A DNA stretch of 8,112 bases from Clostridiales bacterium (GTDB lineage: Bacteria > Bacillota > Desulfitobacteriia > Desulfitobacteriales > Desulfitobacteriaceae). Shown here in pieces: positions 1 to 5,968 of the stretch (positions are counted from its first letter, which is position 1; the number at the start of each line of letters is the position of its first letter). A program made the translations under genes and the position numbers. The stretch is from NCBI GenBank assembly GCA_027357125.1, contig DAHVVW010000079.1:1-8112 (forward strand), given 5' to 3'. The notes beneath the pieces were generated by a model. The model searched no databases. It had not been told where the DNA came from and saw only the letters and a program-made list of their open reading frames with translations.

Positions 1-588
1 GGAGCCAAAGAAACTGTAACTCGCTTAAATGAAGCCGGTATTACCACTGTTATGTTGACCGGTGATCATGATACTGTTGCCAAAGCTGTATCAGAACAGC
101 TCAGTCTTAAACAGTACCATGCAGATTTATTGCCCGCAGATAAAGTGACTTGGCTCGAAAAATATATGCAAAAATCCCAGAGGCGAGGCAAAGTTGTCTT
201 TGTCGGGGATGGGATTAATGATGCCCCGGTTTTGACCCGCGCTGATATTGGCGTGGCCATGGGAGGACTCGGGTCAGATGCAGCGATTGAGGCGGCGGAT
301 GTCGTACTCATGGAAGACCAACCGGGCAAGCTTTTAAGTGCCATCGACATCGCCCGCTACACGAAGAAGATTATCTGGCAAAACATTGTCTTTGCCTTAG
401 TGGTTAAACTTGTATTTATTGTTTTAGGAATGTTTGGGGTAGCGAATATGTGGGAGGCAGTATTTGCGGATGTCGGGGTGGCCTTGCTTGCGATTCTTAA
501 TGCCACACGGGTAAGGAGGCATACGCTCTCGTCTGAGCCGTTAGGGGCTAACCGGTCTTCGAAAGTAAAAGAAATAACGGCAAAATAG
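1..588 (+). CDS. Heavy-metal-translocating P1B-2-type ATPase (Zn/Cd/Pb efflux), C-terminal part
   Basis: This is the 3' end of a gene whose start lies before the window; reading frame 1 is open from base 1 and gives 195 residues. It would export divalent soft metals (Zn2+, Cd2+, Pb2+) across the cytoplasmic membrane using ATP. The end of the P domain is visible: the TGD motif at bases 58-66 and the hinge motif GDGINDAP at 205-228, followed by the GVAMGG and SDAAIEAADVVLM segments. The last two membrane helices follow (about bases 364-510). They carry N-x7-K-x20-DVG, the TM7/TM8 pattern that marks the P1B-2 subgroup and separates it from Cu+ pumps. A short basic tail ends the protein. The metal-binding N terminus and CPC motif are outside the window, so cadA and zntA cannot be told apart. 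No clear terminator follows it. It probably has no functional link to the downstream genes. Confidence 0.93.
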   Translation, partial: GAKETVTRLNEAGITTVMLTGDHDTVAKAVSEQLSLKQYHADLLPADKVTWLEKYMQKSQRRGKVVFVGDGINDAPVLTRADIGVAMGGLGSDAAIEAADVVLMEDQPGKLLSAIDIARYTKKIIWQNIVFALVVKLVFIVLGMFGVANMWEAVFADVGVALLAILNATRVRRHTLSSEPLGANRSSKVKEITAK

Positions 589-657
589 TACAATATAGGG
601 CGTTTTTTAATTTCCGGTAGGAGCTTATCTTTTGGACAAATTTGTACTTTATTGTAC
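588..657. repeat. Three TTGTAC/GTACAA copies upstream of the sensory operon
   Basis: TTGTAC occurs at 642-647 and again at 652-657, exactly 10 bp apart, so both would face the same side of the helix. The reverse complement GTACAA lies at 588-593. The outer pair extends to a perfect 8-bp inverted repeat, GTACAATA (588-595) against TATTGTAC (650-657). The copy at 652-657 also serves as the putative -35 box. The cluster could be an operator for the sensory operon, perhaps an autoregulatory site, but no known regulator consensus was recognised and chance is possible in an AT-rich gap. Confidence 0.3.
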
Positions 658-680
658 ATTAGCTTAGCTTATGTTATATT
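652..680 (+). promoter_or_regulatory. Predicted sigma-A promoter for the sensory operon
   Basis: A -35 box TTGTAC (652-657) is followed after 17 bp by a -10 box TATATT (675-680), with a TG dinucleotide at 672-673 giving an extended -10 (TGTTATATT). The spacer contains the short tandem repeat TTAGCTTAGCTTA. Transcription would start near 687, leaving a leader of about 80 nt before the lipoprotein gene. This is the best promoter in the 178-bp gap. It would drive the lipoprotein, kinase and regulator genes together, as there is no terminator between them. Confidence 0.55.
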
Positions 681-766
681 GCAATTAACCAAAATTTTTC
701 CTTTTTTAACTTGGGGCGAAAGTTGGCTCATTGATAGTCTAATGCTGAAAAAGAGGTAATGCCGGT

Positions 767-1723
767 ATGGTTGACCGTAAACAACTGGCCAAAATCTTGG
801 CTTATGCATCTAGCATTGTGTTACTGTTGCTAATTATCGCCGGTTGTGCACCTTTTGGCCGGGAACAAACTGTCCATCTTTATACAGAGGACTCTCAAGC
901 AACAGTAGTTGCCAAAATGGATCAAACAGCGCCCGTGTATACCTTCAGTTTCGATCGCCGGATGGACCCAGCCGAAGATGTAAAAATGTATGCCCCTTTT
1001 TTGCGTTATCTTGAGCAAGCTACGGGTTACCGTTTTAAAATGCTACCCATGACTCCAAGCGATAACATAGTAGATGCCCTTGGTCAAGGTAGGGTAGATG
1101 TGGCGGCGATTGGGACATTGAGTTACCTACAGGCCCATCAAAAATACGGTGTAAGGGTGATTGCCGCTGGTCTTACCGAGAAAGGGAAAGCGGAATACAA
1201 AGCTCTTATTATTACTGCGACGAACAGTAATCTCCACTCTTTAAAGGATCTTAAAGGGAAAACTTTCGCCTTTGGGGCGGATACATCAACCCAAGGTCAC
1301 CTAATCCCGCTCATAATGCTGGACAAAGCCGGAATCAAGCTAGCGGATTTAGCAGGATACACTTTTACAGGTTCCCACTTCGATACAGCCAACTCAGTTT
1401 TAAGTGGACGCTACGCCGCCGGTGGGATTCAGGATAGATTAGGCCGGGAATTGGCTGACAAAGGGCTAATACGGATCTTGGCTGAATCAGAGAATTTTCC
1501 CAGCAGCACCATATCAGTTTCTCCGGCTCTGCCCGAGGATGTTGTAGAAAAGATCCAGGCAGCGCTCCTGGCTTTTCAACCGCAGGGAAAGGACAAGGCT
1601 TCCCTATATAACTGGGATCAGAGTGAAATGCCTCTGGGTTTTGTCACCACCAATGATCAGGCTTTCGAAAAAGTACGTACCTGGGCTGTACGGCTGGGTT
1701 TGTTAGACGGTAATCTGCCATGA
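767..1723 (+). CDS. PhnD-like periplasmic-type solute-binding lipoprotein, probable sensor component
   Basis: A 318-residue protein of the phosphate/phosphite/phosphonate-binding (PhnD-like) class of type 2 periplasmic binding proteins. The N terminus is a lipoprotein signal peptide: basic Asp-Arg-Lys start, hydrophobic stretch at residues 12-25, and lipobox IAGC with the lipidated cysteine at position 27. The mature protein should therefore sit on the outer face of the membrane. Typical family segments follow: the VDVAAIGTLSYL region, the LKDLKGKTFAFGADTSTQGHL phosphonate-binding-like stretch (about residues 158-178, split here by description only), and the TGSHFDTANSVLSG segment. A weak ribosome site (AGAGGT, 752-757) lies 9 bases before the ATG. 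No ABC permease or ATPase gene is adjacent. Instead, the stop overlaps the kinase start by 4 bp (ATGA), so it most likely feeds ligand information to that kinase, as AioX does to AioS or the fused domain of TtrS does. The ligand is unknown; an oxyanion is plausible. Confidence 0.85.
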   Translation: MVDRKQLAKILAYASSIVLLLLIIAGCAPFGREQTVHLYTEDSQATVVAKMDQTAPVYTFSFDRRMDPAEDVKMYAPFLRYLEQATGYRFKMLPMTPSDNIVDALGQGRVDVAAIGTLSYLQAHQKYGVRVIAAGLTEKGKAEYKALIITATNSNLHSLKDLKGKTFAFGADTSTQGHLIPLIMLDKAGIKLADLAGYTFTGSHFDTANSVLSGRYAAGGIQDRLGRELADKGLIRILAESENFPSSTISVSPALPEDVVEKIQAALLAFQPQGKDKASLYNWDQSEMPLGFVTTNDQAFEKVRTWAVRLGLLDGNLP

Positions 1724-3573
1724 AACTAGGCCGGAAAATCACTGCAGTAACTGTTGCCACCGTGGTTACTTTGGGCCTGCTGACGGTTCTGCTTATTAGC
1801 CATGTAGTGTCAGATGCTTTACGTCAATCTGTCCAGGATAAGGAGATAGCTCTTACTAGGATAGCGGCCAATGATTTGGCGAGCGCTGTTTTAAATGGGA
1901 ACTATCTAACGGTCCAACAAGAAATGGATTCGCTGTTAGGTGACCGGCACTTGGGTTACGTGTTCCTTATTTTGCCGGATGGCCAGGTAATGCACTCGTT
2001 TCAGGGAAATATTACTTCCGAATTGGTTGAACTAAACCGGTTACAGCGGGGTAAGAGTTACGCCCTACGCTCTTTCTCCTCGGATCAGGGCAGCATGGAA
2101 GATGTAGGGGTTTATCTTCTGGATGGTTTAGACAGCGAATTGCACATTGGATTCAAGGAAGATTATATCCAGGCTACTTTAGGCAGTGTTTTTAAAACGA
2201 TCTTCTTGTTGACCGGGATTGGGGTTTTACTTGGCTCTGTGGCAGCAGGGGCTCTCGGCAAATACCTCTCGTCTCCCATTGAAAAGCTTACCAAAGTCAC
2301 AAGGGAAATTGCCGGCGGTCATCTGGATCAGCGGGTAAAGATTGTTGTGCGGGATGAAGTGGGTGAACTGGCCCAGAGTTTTAATAGGATGGTGGAGGCT
2401 TTACAGAATAACATGGCCGATCTGCAAGCAGCGCAAGCCGAGCAACTGATCAAAAACCGTGAACTGACTGCCGTAAATGTGGTGGCGGAGACTGTAACTT
2501 TAGAACAGGATGTTGACGTGGTATTGCGCGATGCCCTTGCCAAAGTGATAGCAACTCTCGGGTTAGTAGGCGGCTGGATTTCTCTTCGTACGGGAAATAG
2601 AGAAGAGCAAAAAGTGATTGGTGTGGACGTTCAACAAGAGGAGATTCCCTGTACAGGTTGTGCTTTTTGTGACTGCGACTTTAAAAAATTGCAGGACGGA
2701 CATTGCTTGTCTCTTATCAATATGGAAAGGGATGGGAAGAGTTATAAAGTAACCGGTGTGCCTATTTTTACGGGAGAACGTGTTTTCGGCGCTATGCATA
2801 TCCTTAGTGAAGAAGACCTGATCCCATCAGATTTGGCTACTTTGCGCAGCATTGGTAGCCAACTTGGTACGCTAGTGGAGAATGTTAGTCTATGGAGCGA
2901 ATTGAAGCTGCGTGAAGAGAGAGTGAGCCAATTATTGGAAAAAATAATGGTAGCCCAAGAGGACGAACGGAAACGAATCGCCAGGGAATTGCACGATGAA
3001 ACAAGTCAGTCTTTGGCCGCTCTAGCCATGCGTTTAAAAGCGGGTCAGGGATGGTTAAAACGCGATCTATACCGGGCCGAGGAACTTCTGGAAGAGTCAA
3101 AAAATGAAACTGTGCGCATCATGCGGGAGCTTCATAATATTATCTACCATTTGCGCCCGACTCTGTTAGATGACTTAGGCCTAGTTCCGGCCTTGAGTTG
3201 GCTGGCTGAGAGTGGAGAATGGGGTAAAGACGTGCAGGTTGAAGTTCACGGAGAGTGGAACGGTGATCGGATTGGCGCTCAAGTGGAAACAGCTTTGTTC
3301 CGGATCGGCCAGGAGGCTATTACCAATGCCGCCAAGTATTCGGAAGCGACCAAACTGGCAATTGAGTTCAACCTAGTTGAACGAGAAGCGATATTGCAGA
3401 TAAAGGATAACGGACAGGGGTTTACCTGGGATGATTCCGTTGAAAATTCCCAAGGTAAGAAACCGTTGGGTATTTTAGGTATGATGGAGAGGGCGTCCCT
3501 GTTAGGCGGATGGGTGACGATAGACACTTTGCCGGGGGCAGGAACTTCGGTGACAGCAACTATTCCCTTATAA
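1720..3573 (+). CDS. Membrane sensor histidine kinase (HAMP, GAF-like, HisKA_3, NarX/DegS class)
   Basis: A 617-residue kinase expected to phosphorylate the regulator encoded next to it. Domain order: TM1 (about residues 7-30), an extracytoplasmic region of roughly 125 residues that looks like a small Cache/PAS-like sensor, TM2 (157-179), HAMP (about 180-232, with DEVGEL at 212-217), a short coiled linker, a GAF-like domain (about 252-396), HisKA_3 dimerisation domain and HATPase_c. The H-box is RELHDETSQSL with the phospho-acceptor His425. The N-box contains Asn536, the G1 box is DNGQGF (563-568), and GMMER (587-591) lies in the ATP lid. The GAF-like domain carries an unusual cysteine group, C311, C314, C317, C319 and C329, which could bind a metal, an Fe-S cluster or act as a redox switch (inference). 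The ATG overlaps the preceding stop and has no strong ribosome site, so translational coupling to the lipoprotein gene is likely. The regulator gene begins 36 bp downstream. Confidence 0.93.
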   Translation: MKLGRKITAVTVATVVTLGLLTVLLISHVVSDALRQSVQDKEIALTRIAANDLASAVLNGNYLTVQQEMDSLLGDRHLGYVFLILPDGQVMHSFQGNITSELVELNRLQRGKSYALRSFSSDQGSMEDVGVYLLDGLDSELHIGFKEDYIQATLGSVFKTIFLLTGIGVLLGSVAAGALGKYLSSPIEKLTKVTREIAGGHLDQRVKIVVRDEVGELAQSFNRMVEALQNNMADLQAAQAEQLIKNRELTAVNVVAETVTLEQDVDVVLRDALAKVIATLGLVGGWISLRTGNREEQKVIGVDVQQEEIPCTGCAFCDCDFKKLQDGHCLSLINMERDGKSYKVTGVPIFTGERVFGAMHILSEEDLIPSDLATLRSIGSQLGTLVENVSLWSELKLREERVSQLLEKIMVAQEDERKRIARELHDETSQSLAALAMRLKAGQGWLKRDLYRAEELLEESKNETVRIMRELHNIIYHLRPTLLDDLGLVPALSWLAESGEWGKDVQVEVHGEWNGDRIGAQVETALFRIGQEAITNAAKYSEATKLAIEFNLVEREAILQIKDNGQGFTWDDSVENSQGKKPLGILGMMERASLLGGWVTIDTLPGAGTSVTATIPL

Positions 3574-3609
3574 AGGAATATAAACGGACCGGTGGGGGGT
3601 GTACACGGA

Positions 3610-4245
3610 ATGGAAAAGATAAAGGTTTTGCTGGTGGATGATCATACCTTGTTCAGGGCCGGCGTAAAAATGTTGCTCCAGATTGAAACAGACATTGTTA
3701 TTATAGGCGAAACCGGGGAGGCCCGTACGGCTGCGGAGTTGGCTGTGCATCTACATCCTGACGTCTTAATACTGGACATTTCTATGCCGGATTACGATGG
3801 TTTAGCTGTTGCCCGGGATCTGGCGGAGAGAGCTCCTCATGTGAAGATTCTAGTGGTCAGCCAGCATGAGAACCGGGAGTACGTGTTACGTGCCACCAAA
3901 TTGGGGGTATCTGGCTATTTAGTTAAAAGTGCCGCAGCTGACGAACTGGTGACCGCCATCCGGACAGTTGCTAGTGGAGGCAAGTATCTTGATGCCTCGG
4001 TAGCCAAGATTTTGATGGATGCCTGGCAGGGCGCGGAGGAAGCTAAGGTGCAACTGAGCGAGCGCGAATGCCAAGTCCTGATTTTGACAGCGGAAGGTAA
4101 GACCATGCGCGAGATTGGCGAGCTATTGCACATCAGCCCCAAAACCGTCGATTTTCACCGAACTCGTATTTCGGAAAAGCTTGGTATTCGGGGCCGGGTG
4201 GAATTAACCCGGTATGCCATTAATCATGGCTTAATCAAGTCTTAG
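3610..4245 (+). CDS. NarL/LuxR-family response regulator
   Basis: A 211-residue transcription factor, the likely partner of the kinase just upstream. The receiver domain (about residues 4-120) has the acidic pair Asp10-Asp11, phospho-acceptor Asp56 (LILDISMP), the switch residue Ser84 (VVSQHE) and the conserved Lys106 (YLVKS). The C-terminal LuxR/GerE helix-turn-helix begins at about residue 145 (LSERECQVL) and contains the EIGELLHISPKTVDFHR recognition segment. The ATG at 3610 is preferred: it lies 9 bases after a G-rich ribosome site (3594-3600) and starts directly at the receiver fold. An in-frame GTG at 3592 would add six residues, VGGVHG, with a poorly placed ribosome site. The gene is followed by a terminator and then the reductase operon, its most likely target. 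Its DNA site was not identified. Confidence 0.93.
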   Translation: MEKIKVLLVDDHTLFRAGVKMLLQIETDIVIIGETGEARTAAELAVHLHPDVLILDISMPDYDGLAVARDLAERAPHVKILVVSQHENREYVLRATKLGVSGYLVKSAAADELVTAIRTVASGGKYLDASVAKILMDAWQGAEEAKVQLSERECQVLILTAEGKTMREIGELLHISPKTVDFHRTRISEKLGIRGRVELTRYAINHGLIKS

Positions 4246-4254
4246 ATCTTTCAC

Positions 4255-4270
4255 CTAGGAATTTTCCTAG
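4255..4270 (+). other. Short hairpin CTAGGAA-TT-TTCCTAG after the regulator gene
   Basis: A 7-bp perfect inverted repeat (4255-4261 with 4264-4270) lies 9 bases after the regulator stop codon. The two-base loop is tight; a 6-bp stem with a four-base loop is more realistic in RNA. It is not followed by its own T tract and may stabilise the 3' end of the sensory transcript or assist the terminator just downstream. Its 3' arm is also complementary to the CTAGGAA at 4299-4305. Confidence 0.4.
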
Positions 4271-4271
4271 T

Positions 4272-4298
4272 TTCTCCTCAGGGAGAATTCTTTTTTTT
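4272..4298 (+). terminator. Rho-independent terminator of the sensory operon
   Basis: A 6-bp stem TTCTCC (4272-4277) / GGAGAA (4282-4287) with loop TCAG is followed by TTC and eight consecutive T residues (4291-4298). The position, 26 bases after the response regulator stop, fits transcription termination of the lipoprotein-kinase-regulator unit and separates it from the reductase operon. The stem is short, so some read-through is possible. Confidence 0.75.
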
Positions 4299-4302
4299 CT
4301 AG

Positions 4303-4324
4303 GAATGTGACTAGTTTCACATTC
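4303..4324. promoter_or_regulatory. CRP/FNR-type palindrome TGTGA-N6-TCACA upstream of the reductase operon
   Basis: A perfect 8-bp inverted repeat, GAATGTGA (4303-4310) and TCACATTC (4317-4324), is separated by 6 bases. Its core TGTGA-N6-TCACA equals the classical CRP-family consensus and closely matches the site used by Bacillus subtilis Fnr (TGTGA-N6-TCACT). It overlaps the -35 region of the promoter with a -10 box at 4338-4343 and is centred about 37 bp before the expected start. Binding by an Fnr-type anaerobic regulator is the favoured reading, because the genes downstream encode anaerobic respiration. Alternatively it could act as RNA, as a second weak terminator hairpin followed by TTTATT. 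Confidence 0.55.
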
Positions 4325-4343
4325 TTTATTATGCTGTTATAAT
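4315..4343 (+). promoter_or_regulatory. Predicted promoter of the molybdoenzyme operon
   Basis: A perfect -10 box TATAAT lies at 4338-4343, extended by TG at 4335-4336 (TGTTATAAT). The matching -35 position, 17 bp upstream, is TTTCAC (4315-4320), a poor match that sits inside the CRP/FNR-type palindrome. A weak -35 with a strong extended -10 is typical of an activator-dependent promoter. Transcription would begin near 4350, about 65 bases before the ferredoxin-subunit gene. Confidence 0.6.
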
Positions 4344-4387
4344 TTTCACGAGCTTATAAATCTTAAAAAAGGAGGCGTGACTGAACA

Positions 4388-4423
4388 ATGAATAAAACCG
4401 GAGGGGGTATGCGGGATGGCTGA
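4388..4423 (+). CDS. Possible 11-codon leader ORF overlapping the ferredoxin-subunit start
   Basis: ATG at 4388 opens MNKTGGGMRDG and stops at TGA 4421-4423, just past the ferredoxin-subunit ATG at 4416. A full AGGAGG at 4370-4375 lies 12 bases before this ATG, somewhat far. The gene proper has its own GGAGGGGG site (4400-4407). Two strong ribosome sites within 40 bases suggest that either the leader is translated and coupled to the main gene, or the upstream site is a relic or a standby site. Nothing in the peptide indicates a function. Confidence 0.2.
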   Translation: MNKTGGGMRDG

Positions 4424-4832
4424 CAAGAAAAAGAACTATGGAATGGTGATCGATCTTAGGCGTTGTGTTGGTTGCTTTTCCTGTCAGGTGACCTGTAAAG
4501 TCGAGAATAATGTGCCGTTTGAAGATTTCCGCGCCCGGGTGAATATTGCGGAGCGGGGCACATATCCCAATGTCAACAGAAACTTTCTGCCTATGCTGTG
4601 CAATCATTGTGCCAAGGCGCCTTGCATCGAGGTGTGCCCAGTTAAAGCGAGCTACAAGCGGGAGGATGGGGTAGTTCTCATCCGGGATGAGAAATGTATC
4701 GGTTGCGGCTATTGTATCCAAGCTTGCCCTTATAATGCCCGCTATCTCGATCCGAACCTGCGTGTCGCCCAGAAATGCACTTTTTGTGTGCACCGCATCG
4801 ACAATGGTCTGCCGCCGGCTTGTGTTCCATAA
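4416..4832 (+). CDS. Ferredoxin-like electron-transfer subunit B of a molybdoenzyme, truncated by a frameshift
   Basis: A 138-residue product of the NrfC/PsrB/TtrB family, which carries electrons between the NrfD-type subunit and the catalytic subunit through four [4Fe-4S] clusters. Fifteen of the expected sixteen ligands are seen: C17, C20, C23, C27; C62, C65, C70, C74; C94, C97, C100, C104; and C121, C124, C136. The reading frame ends at TAA 4830-4832, just after ACVP, before the final cysteine. That cysteine and a normal family C terminus continue in the next frame to 5004. Removing one base (for example T4830) restores CVPNCMGKARVFGD and a 195-residue protein, the usual family length. The start ATG is set by GGAGGGGG at 4400-4407, 8 bases away. 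There is no signal peptide, so the protein would be exported together with the Tat-bearing subunit. As written it should lack one cluster and the C-terminal region. Confidence 0.88.
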   Translation: MADKKKNYGMVIDLRRCVGCFSCQVTCKVENNVPFEDFRARVNIAERGTYPNVNRNFLPMLCNHCAKAPCIEVCPVKASYKREDGVVLIRDEKCIGCGYCIQACPYNARYLDPNLRVAQKCTFCVHRIDNGLPPACVP

Positions 4833-5004
4833 TTGTATGGGCAAGGCCCGGGTATTTGGCGATTTGAATGACCCGAATAGCGAAGTGAGCAAACTCCTGA
4901 ACAGCGTTCCCACTCAGGTTTTGAAACCGGAAATGGGTACGCATCCCAATGTCTTTTACATCATGGGCGATTTTAACGGCTTGTCCGGGAAGGAGGAAAT
5001 CTAA
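4833..5004 (+). pseudogene. C-terminal remainder of the ferredoxin-like subunit B in the shifted frame
   Basis: From the TGT at 4834-4836 the +1 frame reads CMGKARVFGDLNDPNSEVSK and on to GKEEI before TAA 5002-5004. This is the expected C-terminal part of an NrfC/PsrB-type subunit: the last cluster cysteine, then the typical KARVFGDLNDP segment. It has no plausible start of its own; the ATG at 4837 lacks a ribosome site. Its continued freedom from stops and good family fit suggest a very recent frameshift or a sequencing error rather than an old pseudogene. Its stop overlaps the next gene's ATG by one base (TAATG), which suggests translational coupling in the intact form. Confidence 0.8.
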
Positions 5005-5942
5005 TGGACCTGAATGTACTGATCCAATCCGTCAATCCATCGCCGTGGAAAGTATTAATTCCGCTCTACTTCTACTTTACGGGGCTTAGTGCAGGTAGCT
5101 TTATTCTATCGAGTCTTTCCACAGTGTTCGGGATGAAAAAATTCAAACCATTAGCTTTGCCTTCGGCGATTGCAGCCATAGTCCTGCTCGTTTTGGCCCC
5201 GACAACGTTAATTCTCGACCTTGGTCAACCGTTGCGTTTCTTAAATGTTTTGAACCCGGCCAATTTTAATGCTACATCCCCCATTTCTTACGGTAGTTGG
5301 TTGTTAACGCTCTATCCGATTGCCACATTGATATATATCTGGATTATGGTTAAGCCCGAAGCAGCGGATGGCGTCATTGCTTCAAGACGGGACAGGAACC
5401 TGAAAATCATGGGAGTTATTACCATTCCCCTGGCTCTTTCCGTGCATGCTTATACCGGTTTTGTGTTCGGCGTGGTTAAAGCCAAGGCGCTTTGGAATAC
5501 GGCGCTAATGCCGGGTTACTTTCTGACTTCAGCCATTCTGTCCGGCATCGGGCTTCTGGTGATTGTATACTTGATTTTAAGTGCCCGCAAAAAGGAAAAG
5601 CCTGATCCGCAACTGCTTAAGTCGCTGGCCAATATGATGATAGGGGTTATTGTGTTGGATTTGTTTTGGGTTATCTCCATGTGGCTGGTGATGGGGATGG
5701 GAACGGAGGCGGCCCGTCTCGCCATCAATCTTGAATTGCATGATCCGCTCTACCTTTTCGGCGAAATTGTCGCGGGCATGATATTGCCTTTGTTGATTCT
5801 TCTCCAGCCCCGCCTCAGGAGCAGACCTGGCTGGCTGGCAGCAGTAGCAGTACTCGTGTTATTTGGTGTCTTTGTGATGCGCTACACTCTGGTTTTCACA
5901 GGGATTGAGGCATCTACGTTAGGCACCCTTATGTTCCATTAA
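5004..5942 (+). CDS. NrfD/PsrC-type polytopic membrane subunit C (quinol-oxidising anchor)
   Basis: A 312-residue membrane protein that should anchor the reductase and pass electrons from menaquinol to the ferredoxin subunit. About eight hydrophobic helices can be seen, near residues 17-36, 52-72, 94-116, 134-156, 168-192, 206-230, 248-267 and 275-300. Family landmarks are LDLGQPLRF (residues 71-79) leading into the ISYGSW segment (94-99), and HAYTGFVFGVVKAKALWN (148-165), both typical of NrfD proteins. The start is well defined: AGGAGG at 4991-4996 lies 7 bases before the ATG, and the ATG overlaps the stop of subunit B. The catalytic gene follows after 26 bases. Family length and topology are normal. 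The family does not itself reveal the substrate. Confidence 0.93.
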   Translation: MDLNVLIQSVNPSPWKVLIPLYFYFTGLSAGSFILSSLSTVFGMKKFKPLALPSAIAAIVLLVLAPTTLILDLGQPLRFLNVLNPANFNATSPISYGSWLLTLYPIATLIYIWIMVKPEAADGVIASRRDRNLKIMGVITIPLALSVHAYTGFVFGVVKAKALWNTALMPGYFLTSAILSGIGLLVIVYLILSARKKEKPDPQLLKSLANMMIGVIVLDLFWVISMWLVMGMGTEAARLAINLELHDPLYLFGEIVAGMILPLLILLQPRLRSRPGWLAAVAVLVLFGVFVMRYTLVFTGIEASTLGTLMFH

Positions 5943-5968
5943 TCTTGGTATGAGAAAGGAGGATAATC

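Noticed and set aside
767..1723. Phosphonate or phosphite uptake function for the PhnD-like protein
   Set aside because: There is no adjacent permease, ATPase or phosphonate metabolism gene, while the 4-bp overlap with a kinase gene points to sensing.
3592..3609. GTG start at 3592 for the response regulator
   Set aside because: It adds VGGVHG before the receiver fold, and its nearest ribosome-like bases (AAGGA, 3573-3577) are too far away. ATG 3610 has a better-spaced G-rich site.
4827..4836. Programmed +1 frameshifting in the ferredoxin-subunit gene
   Set aside because: The shift site CCA-TAA is not a good slippery site (CCA to CAT re-pairing is poor), there is no upstream internal Shine-Dalgarno stimulator of the prfB type, and no obvious downstream structure. 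A mutation or sequencing error is simpler.
4329..4913. A 194-codon minus-strand ORF
   Set aside because: It lies across the promoter gap and antisense to the conserved four-cluster ferredoxin gene; its translation shows no family features.
4687..5004. A separate 105-residue protein starting at ATG 4687
   Set aside because: Its first half is a shadow of the Cys-rich frame of the ferredoxin subunit and has no ribosome site; only the part after about 4834 resembles a real protein, as the C terminus of that same subunit.
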